Notes: a model not told the origin generated them from the sequence alone. Shown: positions 1 to 7,265, counted from the stretch's first letter. The stretch: DNA of 28,606 nucleotides from JBFWRI01 sp050248995 (GCA_050248995.1 JBFWRI010000021.1:1-28606); one strand, 5' to 3'. Translations and numbers: made by a program.

Positions 1-1
1 G

Positions 2-247
2 AAGGTGCTTGAACAAATTGGCATTATGCCGGGGCCGTGGGTATGGGTGATTGGCGACAGCGAAGGGGATATGATCCCGGCGAACTTGCTGAACTGTACA
101 TCGATTCTGGTCAGGGATCTGGCCCTTACGCCCTATAAGGCGGATATGACCGAGGCCAAACCCCTGATTCATGTGCGCACCCTGCATGAAGCACTGGCTG
201 TTGCCGGACCTGTTTTCCGGAAGATCGAGGGCCGCCAGCCTAAATAG
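2..247 (+). CDS. HAD-superfamily phosphatase, 3' fragment
   Basis: This is the C-terminal end of a haloacid dehalogenase (HAD) family hydrolase cut by the window edge. The frame is open to base 2, so the GTG at 5 is probably not the true start. Visible is HAD motif IV, WVIGDSEGDM, where the acidic residues coordinate Mg2+. It is followed by the usual small hydrophobic strand (TSILVRD). Motifs I to III would lie upstream of the window. The next gene downstream is a second HAD phosphatase with a similar C-terminus (WFIGDSPADIACANNAGLTSIL), so the two may be tandem paralogues. The substrate cannot be told from this fragment; phosphoglycolate phosphatase-like activity is one possibility. Confidence 0.75.
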   Translation, partial: KVLEQIGIMPGPWVWVIGDSEGDMIPANLLNCTSILVRDLALTPYKADMTEAKPLIHVRTLHEALAVAGPVFRKIEGRQPK

Positions 248-350
248 TTTTCACGCGATTGGAAGCAGCTTATCATCCATAACTTCCAAGCGTTGTGTGC
301 GCTGAATAACGATTAGTTGACGCGGCTTACAGAGGCCTTAGTTTGTAGGC

Positions 351-1025
351 ATGCCCGTTATTTCAAAACCTTCCGCAGTTCTGTTCGACTGGGACGGGAC
401 GCTGATCAACAGCATTCCGTATAAATATGAGGCCATCAATAAAATTCATGACTTCTTCGGCCAGCCGCACGAAGATCCTTTGCAGGTCAGGCATTACGCG
501 GCGACGGTAAAGGAAGTGAATTTCCCCATACGCTTCGGGGCTGAAAACGCTGAAAAAGCCCTAGAAATGTATGCCCAGCTTATTGCGGAAACGCATGACA
601 GGATCTTCGGCACCCCGGAAAACCTGCAGAAGATCCTGCTGCCGGGCGCGGACGCTATTCTTGAGTATCTCCACGACATGAATGTGCCAATGAGCATCGT
701 CAGCAATAATACATCGAGCGCGCTACATCACGAGCTGGCCAGTATCGGCTGGGGGAGATATTTTAAAAATGTTTATGGTGCGTCCGATCTTCCCTATCCC
801 AAGCCCGATGCCCGGGCAGCACTGCATGCCCTGAAGAGCCTTGTTATCAGGCCTGACAGGAGCGTATGGTTTATCGGCGATTCTCCTGCAGATATTGCGT
901 GTGCAAATAACGCAGGGCTGACGAGCATTCTTATTACAAGCCAGCCCTATCGGCACGAATCAGCGCCCATGCTCACATTCACGGGATTGCCCGAGTTTCT
1001 GGTTCATATCAGGAATTTACGATAA
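351..1025 (+). CDS. HAD-superfamily phosphatase (phosphoglycolate phosphatase-like)
   Basis: This is a complete HAD hydrolase of 224 residues. Motif I is DWDGT (residues 13-17, nucleophile Asp13), motif II is SNNTSS (about 118-123), the motif III lysine lies in PKPDA (Lys151), and motif IV is GDSPAD (176-181). The region between motifs I and II (about 20-110) is mostly helical in composition and fits a C1-type cap, as in Gph/PGP-like phosphatases. No signal peptide is seen, so it should be cytoplasmic. The ATG at 351 has only a weak ribosome-binding site. It lies 103 bases after the previous HAD gene on the same strand, so the pair may be co-transcribed. The physiological substrate is unknown. 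Confidence 0.85.
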   Translation: MPVISKPSAVLFDWDGTLINSIPYKYEAINKIHDFFGQPHEDPLQVRHYAATVKEVNFPIRFGAENAEKALEMYAQLIAETHDRIFGTPENLQKILLPGADAILEYLHDMNVPMSIVSNNTSSALHHELASIGWGRYFKNVYGASDLPYPKPDARAALHALKSLVIRPDRSVWFIGDSPADIACANNAGLTSILITSQPYRHESAPMLTFTGLPEFLVHIRNLR

Positions 1026-1172
1026 TTTTCTATTTTGCCATAAGAACAGCATGATTGGTTTATTTTTATTGTTAAGATCAAACGATAACTGCTTGCAGCC
1101 GACATAGAAATGCCCCATCTTCAAGCTACCTACTTGATATGCAAAGGTGTTTTAGAGTACTGGGGAATGAGT

Positions 1173-1421
1173 ATGAGTGAGAAGAGTCAAAACGTTCAGG
1201 ATGTTTTTTTAAACCACTGCCGCAAACAGAAACTACCCGTAACAGTTTTTTTGGTAAACGGAGTCAAGCTTCAGGGTGTGATCACTTGGTTTGATAATTT
1301 TTCGATGCTTCTTCGCCGGGAAGGCCATGCACAACTTGTTTACAAGCATGCCATTTCAACCGTCATGCCGAACCAGCCAATCCAGCTATTTGAAGAAAAC
1401 GAAGCACAGGCTGCTTCGTAA
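1173..1421 (+). CDS. hfq: RNA chaperone Hfq
   Basis: Hfq is the hexameric Sm-like RNA-binding protein that pairs small RNAs with mRNAs. The Sm1 region is seen in VFLVNGVKLQGVITWFDNF, and the Sm2 signature is YKHAIST, with the KH pair that lines the proximal RNA pore. The protein is 82 residues if started at the ATG at 1173, which has GGGGA six bases upstream. An ATG at 1167 in the same frame is a second candidate. A longer frame reaches back to 1110, but that N-terminus is not Hfq-like. The short acidic C-terminal tail (FEENEAQAAS) is usual for alphaproteobacteria. hflX follows 17 bases downstream, the classical hfq-hflX order. Confidence 0.97.
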   Translation: MSEKSQNVQDVFLNHCRKQKLPVTVFLVNGVKLQGVITWFDNFSMLLRREGHAQLVYKHAISTVMPNQPIQLFEENEAQAAS

Positions 1422-1438
1422 GGCGCTATAACGCCGCA

Positions 1439-2743
1439 ATGGAAGAACAAGAACAAAAACAAATTCCGACGCGCTGTATTGTACTGCATGTGTATGCACG
1501 TGCCCGGGCAACAGGCGCGCGCACCGTTGACGCCCAGCTAGAAGAGGCTGTGGCCCTTGCCGGGGCGATTAACCTGAATGTGGTTGAAAGCGCAGCGCTG
1601 GGTGTCAGCAAGTTCACACCCGCGACGCTGATCGGCTCGGGCCAGCTGCAGCACTGGAAGCATGTGGTGGAACGCGACCATATTGCATTGGCCATCATCA
1701 ACCACCCGTTGGCGCCCATTCAGCAGCGCAACCTGGAAGAAGAACTGCGCTGCAAGGTTATCGACCGCACTGGCCTGATTCTCGAGATTTTCGGGGAACG
1801 CGCCCGCACACGGGAAGGCATGCTGCAGGTAGAGCTGGCAGCGCTGAATTACCAGCGTTCGCGTCTTGTGCGCAGCTGGACCCACCTTGAGCGCCAGCGC
1901 GGCGGTTTCGGCTTTCTGGGCGGTCCGGGTGAAACCCAGATCGAGCTTGACCGGCGGATGATCAGCAACCGCATTACAAAGATAGAGGCCGAACTGAAGG
2001 ATGTGCGCCGCACGCGCGGCCTGCAGCGCCGCGCCCGCAGCCGGCGTGAACAGCCGTTGGTGGCGCTGGTCGGTTATACTAACGCGGGCAAATCAACCCT
2101 GTTCAACACGCTGACGCAGGCTGGCGTATTCGCCAAAGACTTGCTGTTCGCAACGTTGGATCCGACGCAGCGCGCAATAGAACTGGCCCCTGGCCGTACG
2201 ATTATGCTGTCGGATACCGTCGGCTTCATTGCTGATCTGCCGACCCATCTTATCGAAGCGTTTCGTGCGACGCTGGAAGAGGTGGAAGAAGCCGACCTGA
2301 TCCTTCACATTCGTGATGCGGCCCATGTGGATACCGATGCCCAGCGTGCTGATGTTTTAAGCGTTTTGGAAGGCCTTGGCATTCACGAAGACGATCCACG
2401 CCTTATCGAAGTGTTGAATAAAATCGACCTGCTGGACGAGCCGGCTCGTAACATCATGGCCAGCGTGACGAAACAGCGCCGCCTGCATGATGAGAAAATA
2501 GTGAGCATTTCGGCGCTGACGGGGCAGGGACTGGAGACGCTGAAAGAAGCCATTCTTGCTCATGCCTTTACGCAGGTTGAAGAGCACGACATCAGGCTTT
2601 CTTACACGCAAGGCGCGCCGCTGGCGTGGCTGTATGATCATGCACAGGTATTAAACCGTGAAGATGGCGAAGCGATAGCGCTGAAAGTCGCCCTAAGCAG
2701 GGTTGACTGGGACCGATATCAGAAGATGTTCGGCGAAGGCTAG
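1439..2743 (+). CDS. hflX: Ribosome-associated GTPase HflX
   Basis: HflX is a translational GTPase that binds 50S/70S ribosomes and rescues stalled ribosomes under stress. The 434 residues match the family length. The N-terminal HflX domain spans about 10-200 and carries the family signature RGGFGFLGGPGETQIELDRR (154-173). The G domain has the P-loop GYTNAGKST (212-220), G3 DTVGF (259-263) and G4 NKID (327-330). Its start is 17 bases after hfq, with an AAGG ahead of the ATG at 1439, so the two are likely one operon. The stop codon TAG sits in the palindrome CTAG, which also serves as the stop of the convergent gene on the other strand. Confidence 0.97.
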   Translation: MEEQEQKQIPTRCIVLHVYARARATGARTVDAQLEEAVALAGAINLNVVESAALGVSKFTPATLIGSGQLQHWKHVVERDHIALAIINHPLAPIQQRNLEEELRCKVIDRTGLILEIFGERARTREGMLQVELAALNYQRSRLVRSWTHLERQRGGFGFLGGPGETQIELDRRMISNRITKIEAELKDVRRTRGLQRRARSRREQPLVALVGYTNAGKSTLFNTLTQAGVFAKDLLFATLDPTQRAIELAPGRTIMLSDTVGFIADLPTHLIEAFRATLEEVEEADLILHIRDAAHVDTDAQRADVLSVLEGLGIHEDDPRLIEVLNKIDLLDEPARNIMASVTKQRRLHDEKIVSISALTGQGLETLKEAILAHAFTQVEEHDIRLSYTQGAPLAWLYDHAQVLNREDGEAIALKVALSRVDWDRYQKMFGEG

Positions 2744-3228
2744 AACTTCAGGCCGCAGCGCATGTAATAGGTCTTGAAGCTCAGCTTCGTGCGGCATTTC
2801 ACGTTTTCGCCCACAATCGGTTCCTGCACGGCTTTCAGCGCACGGCCGACCGGGTGATGGATAGCGGTACCGATCGCGCCAATCGCCAACTGGGCCAGCA
2901 GGGCGCGCTGGTCGTCTTTCGACATCTGCTCGAACTGTTGCCATTGCGGCGGCGGCGGTACAAAAGGTGAAACCGACAGTTTGCCAGGAACAATGGGATC
3001 GCGTACTTCGTAAGGCAGCGGCGGCAGCTCGTTCGACTCGGCGCGGGCTGCGCTCATGGGCAGCAGGCTCAGCAGACCGAAGAACACCGCCGTCAGGGCG
3101 ATAATCACTAAAATTTTAGAGAAGGCAGAATCATAGTCCTCGGCTGGGCAGTGGCTGTCACGGTTTCCGTTTTTTGGCCCCTGCCGCCGCACATCCTTTG
3201 GGGAAAGATGCAAAGCGACCGTCTTCAT
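2740..3228 (-). CDS. Unknown membrane-anchored or exported protein
   Basis: I do not recognise this family. With the ATG at 3228 it has 162 residues; an in-frame TTG at 3246 would add six, and neither has a strong ribosome-binding site. About 36 hydrophilic residues come first, then one hydrophobic segment (about 38-57) ending in SAARA|ES, which resembles a signal-peptidase site. The long N-region is unusual for a signal peptide, so a signal anchor is also possible. The rest is proline-rich (PPLPYEV, VPPPPQW), followed by a helical stretch and a C-terminus with two cysteines in the last 20 residues. These could form a disulphide in the periplasm. It converges on hflX and overlaps it by four bases at a shared CTAG. 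Confidence 0.6.
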   Translation of the reverse strand: MKTVALHLSPKDVRRQGPKNGNRDSHCPAEDYDSAFSKILVIIALTAVFFGLLSLLPMSAARAESNELPPLPYEVRDPIVPGKLSVSPFVPPPPQWQQFEQMSKDDQRALLAQLAIGAIGTAIHHPVGRALKAVQEPIVGENVKCRTKLSFKTYYMRCGLKF

Positions 3229-3295
3229 ACCTGTAATAGTACGCAATACAGATGAAGTTTCGGTTAAGGAATAATCTCGAAAAAGTGCGAATCAA

Positions 3296-3315
3296 TGGGT
3301 TACAAAGGTAACCCA
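3296..3315. repeat. Perfect 8-bp inverted repeat with 4-base loop
   Basis: TGGGTTAC, then a four-base loop AAAG, then GTAACCCA. It lies 35 bases beyond the stop of the minus-strand gene at 3350-3841 and upstream of the next minus-strand gene. On the minus strand the hairpin is followed only after about eleven bases by a short T-run, so it is an imperfect terminator candidate. A regulator-binding palindrome for the downstream gene is the alternative. Confidence 0.45.
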
Positions 3316-3349
3316 CAGATTCCTTGTATTTTAGGCTTTAAAGCAAGAT

Positions 3350-3841
3350 TTAGCGGATAACCGGACCACGGTACCGCTGAGCTTCTTCTTCGCGGCCTGA
3401 TCTGTTCATATCTCGACGGTCTATATGTGTTGGCGTCGGGTCCGGGTCAGGGCCACCGTTGCCCCAGCTGAGTTCAATTTCAACACCATCTTCGGCAACA
3501 GAGCGAGCGGCACCGGCTGCGGCAACACCACTAAGTGCGCAGGCAGCAGCCCGCTGGCCAGCACCGCGGCCGCCTTGACGACAATCTCTCCAGACTTCAA
3601 GGGCAGCTTCGGATGGCGAATCAATCCGATCCTGATTAGCTAAAACACCTTCGTATGGCAGGGGCAGAGGAGCCTGGTCAGTGTCAGTCAAAGAACGGTC
3701 ACGAAGGCCAAGATTGTCAGCCGAAAAATCAGGTTCTTCGATATATGGAGCGCCTGAAGCGACGTTATTTTGCTGCGCCATGGCAGCGCCTGTCATTGTA
3801 ACGGTAGCAGCCAAAGCAATAGCGGTTGAGCGTAATGTCAT
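3350..3841 (-). CDS. Unknown secreted (periplasmic) protein
   Basis: This encodes a 163-residue protein with a clear Sec signal peptide: MTLRSTAIAL, then a hydrophobic run to GAAMA|QQ (cleavage about residue 22/23). The start at 3841 is chosen because the signal peptide begins there and GGGGGGA lies just upstream; the open frame runs further back to 4138, but that part overlaps a divergent gene and looks non-coding. The mature part is acidic and proline-rich near the N-terminus (APLPLPYEG), has two cysteines (87 and 101) in an Arg/Gly/Ala-rich middle, and has a charged tail with PDPDPTPT. I recognise no domain. The two cysteines could form a disulphide. It is the first of several exported unknowns in this patch. 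Confidence 0.7.
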   Translation of the reverse strand: MTLRSTAIALAATVTMTGAAMAQQNNVASGAPYIEEPDFSADNLGLRDRSLTDTDQAPLPLPYEGVLANQDRIDSPSEAALEVWRDCRQGGRGAGQRAAACALSGVAAAGAARSVAEDGVEIELSWGNGGPDPDPTPTHIDRRDMNRSGREEEAQRYRGPVIR

Positions 3842-4030
3842 TTGAAATATCCCCCCGTATAAAAATCCTAGAACGGGAAGTCTGAAACTATTAGCGCCAA
3901 AAGCAATGCTGTTGCCGTGCGGTGCAGCATTATGCTTATAATATTTCAAAAATGAAGCACCATATATTCTGTTAAATACGATGTCTGGCAAGTAATTCTG
4001 CGTTGGAATACTGCCATCACAGCATGTTAT

Positions 4031-4036
4031 AGAGGA
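4031..4036 (+). promoter_or_regulatory. Ribosome-binding site AGAGGA
   Basis: AGAGGA lies four bases before the ATG at 4041 and supports that start for the small Cys-rich protein. The start of the divergent exported gene (3841) is about 200 bases away, so both promoters should lie in 3842-4030, although I see no convincing -35/-10 pair there. Confidence 0.6.
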
Positions 4037-4040
4037 TTCT

Positions 4041-4280
4041 ATGGCGATTCTGATATGCAACTGCCGCGGCGGCATCACTCCGGAAGATTTGGAGAAAACC
4101 ATCGTTGAGGCCGTTGAGTCTGGCGCTACGCTACCCAAACACGTTCATATCGCCATTATCGAGAAATACGGCATGCCCGAATCTGGCAAATGCACCGCCG
4201 AGATCAAGGATATGATTGATGACAAGCTGAAGCGCTGCAGCAAGTGCCCTAAAAAACAGTCAGAACCTTCAGTTAGTTAG
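4041..4280 (+). CDS. Small Cys-rich protein, possibly BFD-like [2Fe-2S]
   Basis: A 79-residue cytoplasmic protein. It opens with a CxC pair (ICNC, Cys6 and Cys8) followed by GGITPEDLEKTI, which recalls the start of bacterioferritin-associated ferredoxin (BFD)-like domains, where the sequence C-x-C, about 32 residues, then C-xx-C holds a [2Fe-2S] cluster. Here the second half differs: a single cysteine in SGKC (Cys51), then CSKC (Cys66, Cys69) near the C-terminus. That gives five cysteines and a wider spacing than normal. A metal- or Fe-S-binding role is therefore plausible but not proven. A good ribosome-binding site (AGAGGA) supports the start. It precedes two exported proteins on the same strand. 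Confidence 0.7.
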   Translation: MAILICNCRGGITPEDLEKTIVEAVESGATLPKHVHIAIIEKYGMPESGKCTAEIKDMIDDKLKRCSKCPKKQSEPSVS

Positions 4281-4346
4281 CCAAATACCCTTATTAAGCC
4301 TGATTTTGGGGCTACAGTTGAAAACAAGTAGATAAGAGGCTGTTTC

Positions 4347-4787
4347 ATGCGCGCTTTTCTTGCAGTCACCCTAATGGCCCTGCTGTCACCTGCAGCGGCA
4401 GCGCAAACCATGCAAGGCCAGTCAAGCTTGGTTATCCAGTCGGTCCAGCAGGCCCAGCAGCGCGTGGCCGAGCAGATGGCCATCCAGCAGGCCATGAACG
4501 CCATGTCGCAAAACCCTGTGCCCACAGGCGGTAGCCTCCTTCAGCAGCCAAACAACGTGCAGCTGATAGCACCGCAAGGCGGCAACATGAATCTGCCGCC
4601 GAACATCACGATTCTGCCCAATGCCGGGAACCAGAATCCCGTTTATATCAACGGCACAAGCGTCACCATTATGGGGCCCACAACGCCGCTGATGAATGGC
4701 AGTGGTTTAACCCCTTCTACCCCGAGCATTCTTACCGGCGGTGGCTATGATACGGGCGGCACATTTGTGCGCGGGCAGAATCGCTAG
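4347..4787 (+). CDS. Unknown exported Gln-rich protein with C-terminal module
   Basis: A 146-residue protein with a signal peptide (MRAFLAVTLM...SPAAAA|QT, about 19 residues) and AAGAGG-like SD AAGAGG at 4334-4339. The mature N-terminal half is glutamine/methionine-rich (QSVQQAQQRVAEQMAIQQAM), probably helical. The C-terminal half is Asn/Gly/Pro/Thr-rich, with a 29-residue module at about 82-110 that begins NLPPNI and ends INGTSVTIMG. The same module recurs without gaps in the next gene (NLPDNI...IDGTNVTVAG), with about 14 of 29 positions identical by eye. Its alternation of beta-branched and Asn/Gly residues suggests a beta hairpin. I recognise no family; surface or periplasmic location is likely. 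Confidence 0.72.
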   Translation: MRAFLAVTLMALLSPAAAAQTMQGQSSLVIQSVQQAQQRVAEQMAIQQAMNAMSQNPVPTGGSLLQQPNNVQLIAPQGGNMNLPPNITILPNAGNQNPVYINGTSVTIMGPTTPLMNGSGLTPSTPSILTGGGYDTGGTFVRGQNR

Positions 4788-4910
4788 CCGAATTTGCCCC
4801 TTGTTTTCCAGCCACTTGGCCGCGCATTAAGCGGAATTTAAGCGCATTTTGGTACATTTCTAAAATACAAGGCAAATTTTATTGAGCGCGATTTTTAAGA
4901 CGGGATTTTT

Positions 4911-4917
4911 AAAGGGG
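4911..4917 (+). promoter_or_regulatory. Ribosome-binding site AAAGGGG within GATTTTTAA repeats
   Basis: AAAGGGG lies six bases before the ATG at 4924 and fixes the start of the repeat protein; an upstream TTG at 4882 would spoil its signal peptide. The leader holds GATTTTTAA twice (4890, 4904) and GATTTTTA once more at 4917, the last overlapping the start codon, at 13-14 base spacing. Confidence 0.6.
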
Positions 4918-4923
4918 ATTTTT

Positions 4924-5826
4924 ATGAAGAAGATTTTGGGCATTATGCTTCTTGTCGCGCTATCAGCAATGACCATGACTGTAGCAGTGCCAGAACCTGC
5001 TCACGCCGGTTTCTCGAAGAAGCTGAAAAAGGCTCTCAAAAACCTTGCAGATCCAAGTAAAAACCTGAACCCGTTTGATCACCAGAAAAATAAGGCAAAG
5101 TTTGGTGAAGCGGTTATCAAGGATTATGCGAAGTTAAAGAACGAACGCACCAAGATGCAGATGGAGCGCTGGAAGAAAAAGGCCGAACTGGGCCAGGACA
5201 TCGCCGAGCATAAGTTCAAAACCTATGATGATCACTCACGCGCCTATGCTGACCTGAAGAACAAGCGCACTGAGATGCAAATGGAGCGCTGGAAGAAGAA
5301 AGCCGAACTGGGTGAAGATATTGCCAAGCATAAGTTCAATACTTATGACGATCATTCACGCGCTTATGCTGATATGAAAAATCAGCGCACTGAGATGCAA
5401 ATGGAGCGCTGGAAGAAGAAAGCTGAACTGGGTGAAGATATTGCCAAGCATAAGTTCAATACTTATGACGATCATTCACGCGCTTATGTTGATATGAAAA
5501 ATCAGCGCAACCAGATGTTACAGACTCAGCCTGTTTTGGGCGTGGCACAGACACAGCCCGCACGGATACAACCAAAGGATAATGAGTCGCCGCAGCCTAT
5601 GTATGCTGGTACGGCATCAGGTGGCCAAGCGAACCTGCCTGATAACATTGTTGTGACGAATGGCACTGGCAACAACGGCACGGTGTTTATTGATGGTACG
5701 AATGTAACAGTTGCCGGTGCCAGCAATGGTGGCACAACCGCCGAGCAGCAGAATATCAGGAATATTATATCTGAGCTGCACCATATGTATGGCGGTGGCG
5801 GTACCGTGCATAACGGCACCCCGTAA
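4924..5826 (+). CDS. Unknown exported protein with three 40-residue tandem repeats
   Basis: A 300-residue protein with a Sec signal peptide (MKKILGIMLL...PEPAHA|GF, cleavage about 28/29). A short lysine-rich amphipathic stretch follows (SKKLKKALKNL, 31-41). Residues 68-187 are three consecutive 40-residue repeats, each with the core MQMERWKKKAELG and ending TYDDHSRA; a fourth truncated copy starts at 188. They are strongly charged and should form long helices or coiled coils. After a Pro/Gln linker comes the 29-residue module NLPDNI...IDGTNVTVAG (about 237-265), shared with the preceding gene. The C-terminus ends in a glycine-rich tail. The function is unknown; a surface, matrix or envelope-associated structural role is possible. 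A rho-independent terminator follows. Confidence 0.78.
   Translation: MKKILGIMLLVALSAMTMTVAVPEPAHAGFSKKLKKALKNLADPSKNLNPFDHQKNKAKFGEAVIKDYAKLKNERTKMQMERWKKKAELGQDIAEHKFKTYDDHSRAYADLKNKRTEMQMERWKKKAELGEDIAKHKFNTYDDHSRAYADMKNQRTEMQMERWKKKAELGEDIAKHKFNTYDDHSRAYVDMKNQRNQMLQTQPVLGVAQTQPARIQPKDNESPQPMYAGTASGGQANLPDNIVVTNGTGNNGTVFIDGTNVTVAGASNGGTTAEQQNIRNIISELHHMYGGGGTVHNGTP
5125..5484 (+). repeat. Three tandem 120-bp repeats inside a coding region
   Basis: Units run 5125-5244, 5245-5364 and 5365-5484, with a partial fourth from 5485. The period is exactly 120 bases, so the reading frame is kept. Units 2 and 3 are almost identical at the nucleotide level (for example, one difference between 5281-5340 and 5401-5460), while unit 1 differs at many third positions. 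This indicates a recent in-frame duplication of the last unit on top of an older one. Confidence 0.92.
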
Positions 5827-5851
5827 GAACGAAAGTATTGGCCTAGTTAAA

Positions 5852-5880
5852 CCCCGCCGGCGGCCCCCGGCGGGGTTTTT
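5852..5880 (+). terminator. Rho-independent terminator
   Basis: The stem CCCCGCCGG (5852-5860) pairs perfectly with CCGGCGGGG (5867-5875) around a six-base loop and is followed by TTTTT (5876-5880). It ends transcription of the repeat-protein gene. The convergent deaminase-like gene stops at 5881, directly beside the T-run; A residues at 5849-5851 give a weaker T-run on the other strand, so it may also act there. Confidence 0.9.
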
Positions 5881-6414
5881 CTATGCCGCCATGCGCAGTT
5901 TTTTCAGCACGCTATGCAGGATTTTCGGGCGCGGCATATACGTCACCGTCATGCCTGCCCGCGCCATCATCTGCATACCATACCTATAGCCTTCTCCCCA
6001 CTTAGGATCATTAAAGTCAGGCTTATAGGTGACTATATGATCAATCCCAGCGCTCATTAAGTTGCGAAGACATTTTGCACAAGGGCATAAGGTCACATAC
6101 GCCGTAGCCCCCTTACATGCTTGCCAGGCATTGTTGCTAAGTTGATGTAAAGCAGCTTCCTCTGCATGCTGGGTTTCTAAAAAATGTTGTTCTGCAGAGG
6201 TATCCGGCGCTGGCTCGCCAAGGCTTTTGAGTCGGTGATTGCAGCTTTCGCTAATCTTTTCACCCTGCAATGAGACTATGATGCAGCCAACACGCCGGCC
6301 ATATTTATAATCACTTTTCAGCGCCGCTAAATGCGCCTGCCCCATGCGGATAAAATCCATGAAGCGGGGTTTGGTTATGACAGGCTGAATATCCGGCGCA
6401 GTATCGTCAGGCAT
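5881..6414 (-). CDS. dCMP/cytidine deaminase-family zinc enzyme
   Basis: This is a member of the zinc-dependent cytidine/deoxycytidylate deaminase fold. Residues 83-85 are HAE (within TQHAEEAAL), giving the zinc-binding His and the catalytic Glu, and residues 111-115 are PCAKC, giving the two zinc-binding cysteines. This order and the 177-residue length fit dCMP deaminase or ComEB-like proteins (dCMP to dUMP), though guanine/tRNA deaminases share the motif, so the substrate is not certain. There is no signal peptide. The ATG at 6414 lacks a strong ribosome-binding site. If it acts on dCMP it would feed dUMP to thymidylate synthesis, in keeping with the thymidylate kinases further along. Confidence 0.82.
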   Translation of the reverse strand: MPDDTAPDIQPVITKPRFMDFIRMGQAHLAALKSDYKYGRRVGCIIVSLQGEKISESCNHRLKSLGEPAPDTSAEQHFLETQHAEEAALHQLSNNAWQACKGATAYVTLCPCAKCLRNLMSAGIDHIVTYKPDFNDPKWGEGYRYGMQMMARAGMTVTYMPRPKILHSVLKKLRMAA

Positions 6415-6455
6415 AATGGCTATGCTTTAGCACATTCCGCCGGCCCGGGTCACGG

Positions 6456-7265
6456 TTAATCCTGACGCTGTTTTTTCAGCGGAATGCGGGCCAGGTCAAC
6501 CGCCGCACCGGCCTCGACGCCCAGAAACTCGGCTACCTTGTTCACTTCGCGCTGCGGGTCTTCCAGCACATCTTCGTAAAAGATTTTCAGGTGCACGGGA
6601 TACGCGGTTTGCAGAAGGATGTTCCATAGCTGTTTGCGACCGAGCAGTGTTGTCTTCATCTGTTCAACCGTCTCAGCAGAGACTACAGCCGGTTGTGCGA
6701 CCTGCTGCATCGGTACATAGCCATCGATCTTGGAATAAACTTTTGTCGCTTCGGCCAAGGCCCATGATTTGGCCTGCGCGTCGATATCACGCCGCTCCAT
6801 TACAACCACCCTAGGCATGGGGAGGCCCGGCACCTTATACATGCGCGTCAGGACCTCGTTCAGCTGCCATGCGTGCGACTTGATACCGAAGACACCATTT
6901 GGCGAAGTGCGGACATTGATGACTCGTGAAAGAACAGGATCACCCAGCCGTTCATGCAGCTGGGTAAGGTTGGGTTCGATAAAGTATTCCTGCGGGTGCC
7001 CCAGGGTGCCCGTTTGGAATAACAGGGTTCCGAACATCGAGCTGCCGCAGCGCGGTGTCCCGCCCAGAATGTAAAGCGTGCGTAACGGTCCCGTCCATTC
7101 CGGAAAATCGAACTGCGGGCCATAGAGCGGATTCATATAACCCTGCTGGGGCGTTTTGGGCTGGCTGCCGGTTCTTATAGGCTCATTTGTTTCGTCTTTA
7201 TTTAATAAAACCGACATTTCAGGCTCCATGATATTCAATAAGCTCGCCTTATCTGCACCAATCAT
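6456..7265 (-). CDS. Stf0-family sulfotransferase
   Basis: A 269-residue protein resembling Stf0 (trehalose 2-sulfotransferase-type) enzymes, which move sulfate from PAPS to a carbohydrate. The 5'-phosphosulfate-binding loop is TPRCGSS (70-76), followed by the Stf0-type GHPQEYF (89-95), FGIK (126-129), the 3'-phosphate-binding RRDIDAQAKSW (158-168) and YEDVLEDP (230-237). The family usually has TPRSGS; here a Cys replaces the first Ser. The first about 60 residues are not family-like. The ATG at 7265 overlaps the tatD stop as ATGA, suggesting translational coupling, but a later ATG at 7229 is also possible. The acceptor is unknown; a glycolipid or envelope sugar is a guess. Confidence 0.78.
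   Translation of the reverse strand: MIGADKASLLNIMEPEMSVLLNKDETNEPIRTGSQPKTPQQGYMNPLYGPQFDFPEWTGPLRTLYILGGTPRCGSSMFGTLLFQTGTLGHPQEYFIEPNLTQLHERLGDPVLSRVINVRTSPNGVFGIKSHAWQLNEVLTRMYKVPGLPMPRVVVMERRDIDAQAKSWALAEATKVYSKIDGYVPMQQVAQPAVVSAETVEQMKTTLLGRKQLWNILLQTAYPVHLKIFYEDVLEDPQREVNKVAEFLGVEAGAAVDLARIPLKKQRQD

Noticed and set aside
1026..1172. Promoter for hfq
   Set aside because: The interval is AT-rich but I could not find a -35/-10 pair with proper spacing that I trust.
3842..4138. Upstream extension of the exported protein at 3350-3841
   Set aside because: A signal peptide and ribosome-binding site begin at 3841, and the extension overlaps the divergent Cys-rich gene.
5125..5484. CRISPR or mobile-element origin for the 120-bp repeats
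   Set aside because: The units are directly adjacent, in frame and without spacers or flanking transposase, so they are a coding repeat.
5711..5989. Plus-strand frame of 92 residues
   Set aside because: It crosses the 3' end of the repeat protein, a strong terminator and the deaminase gene.
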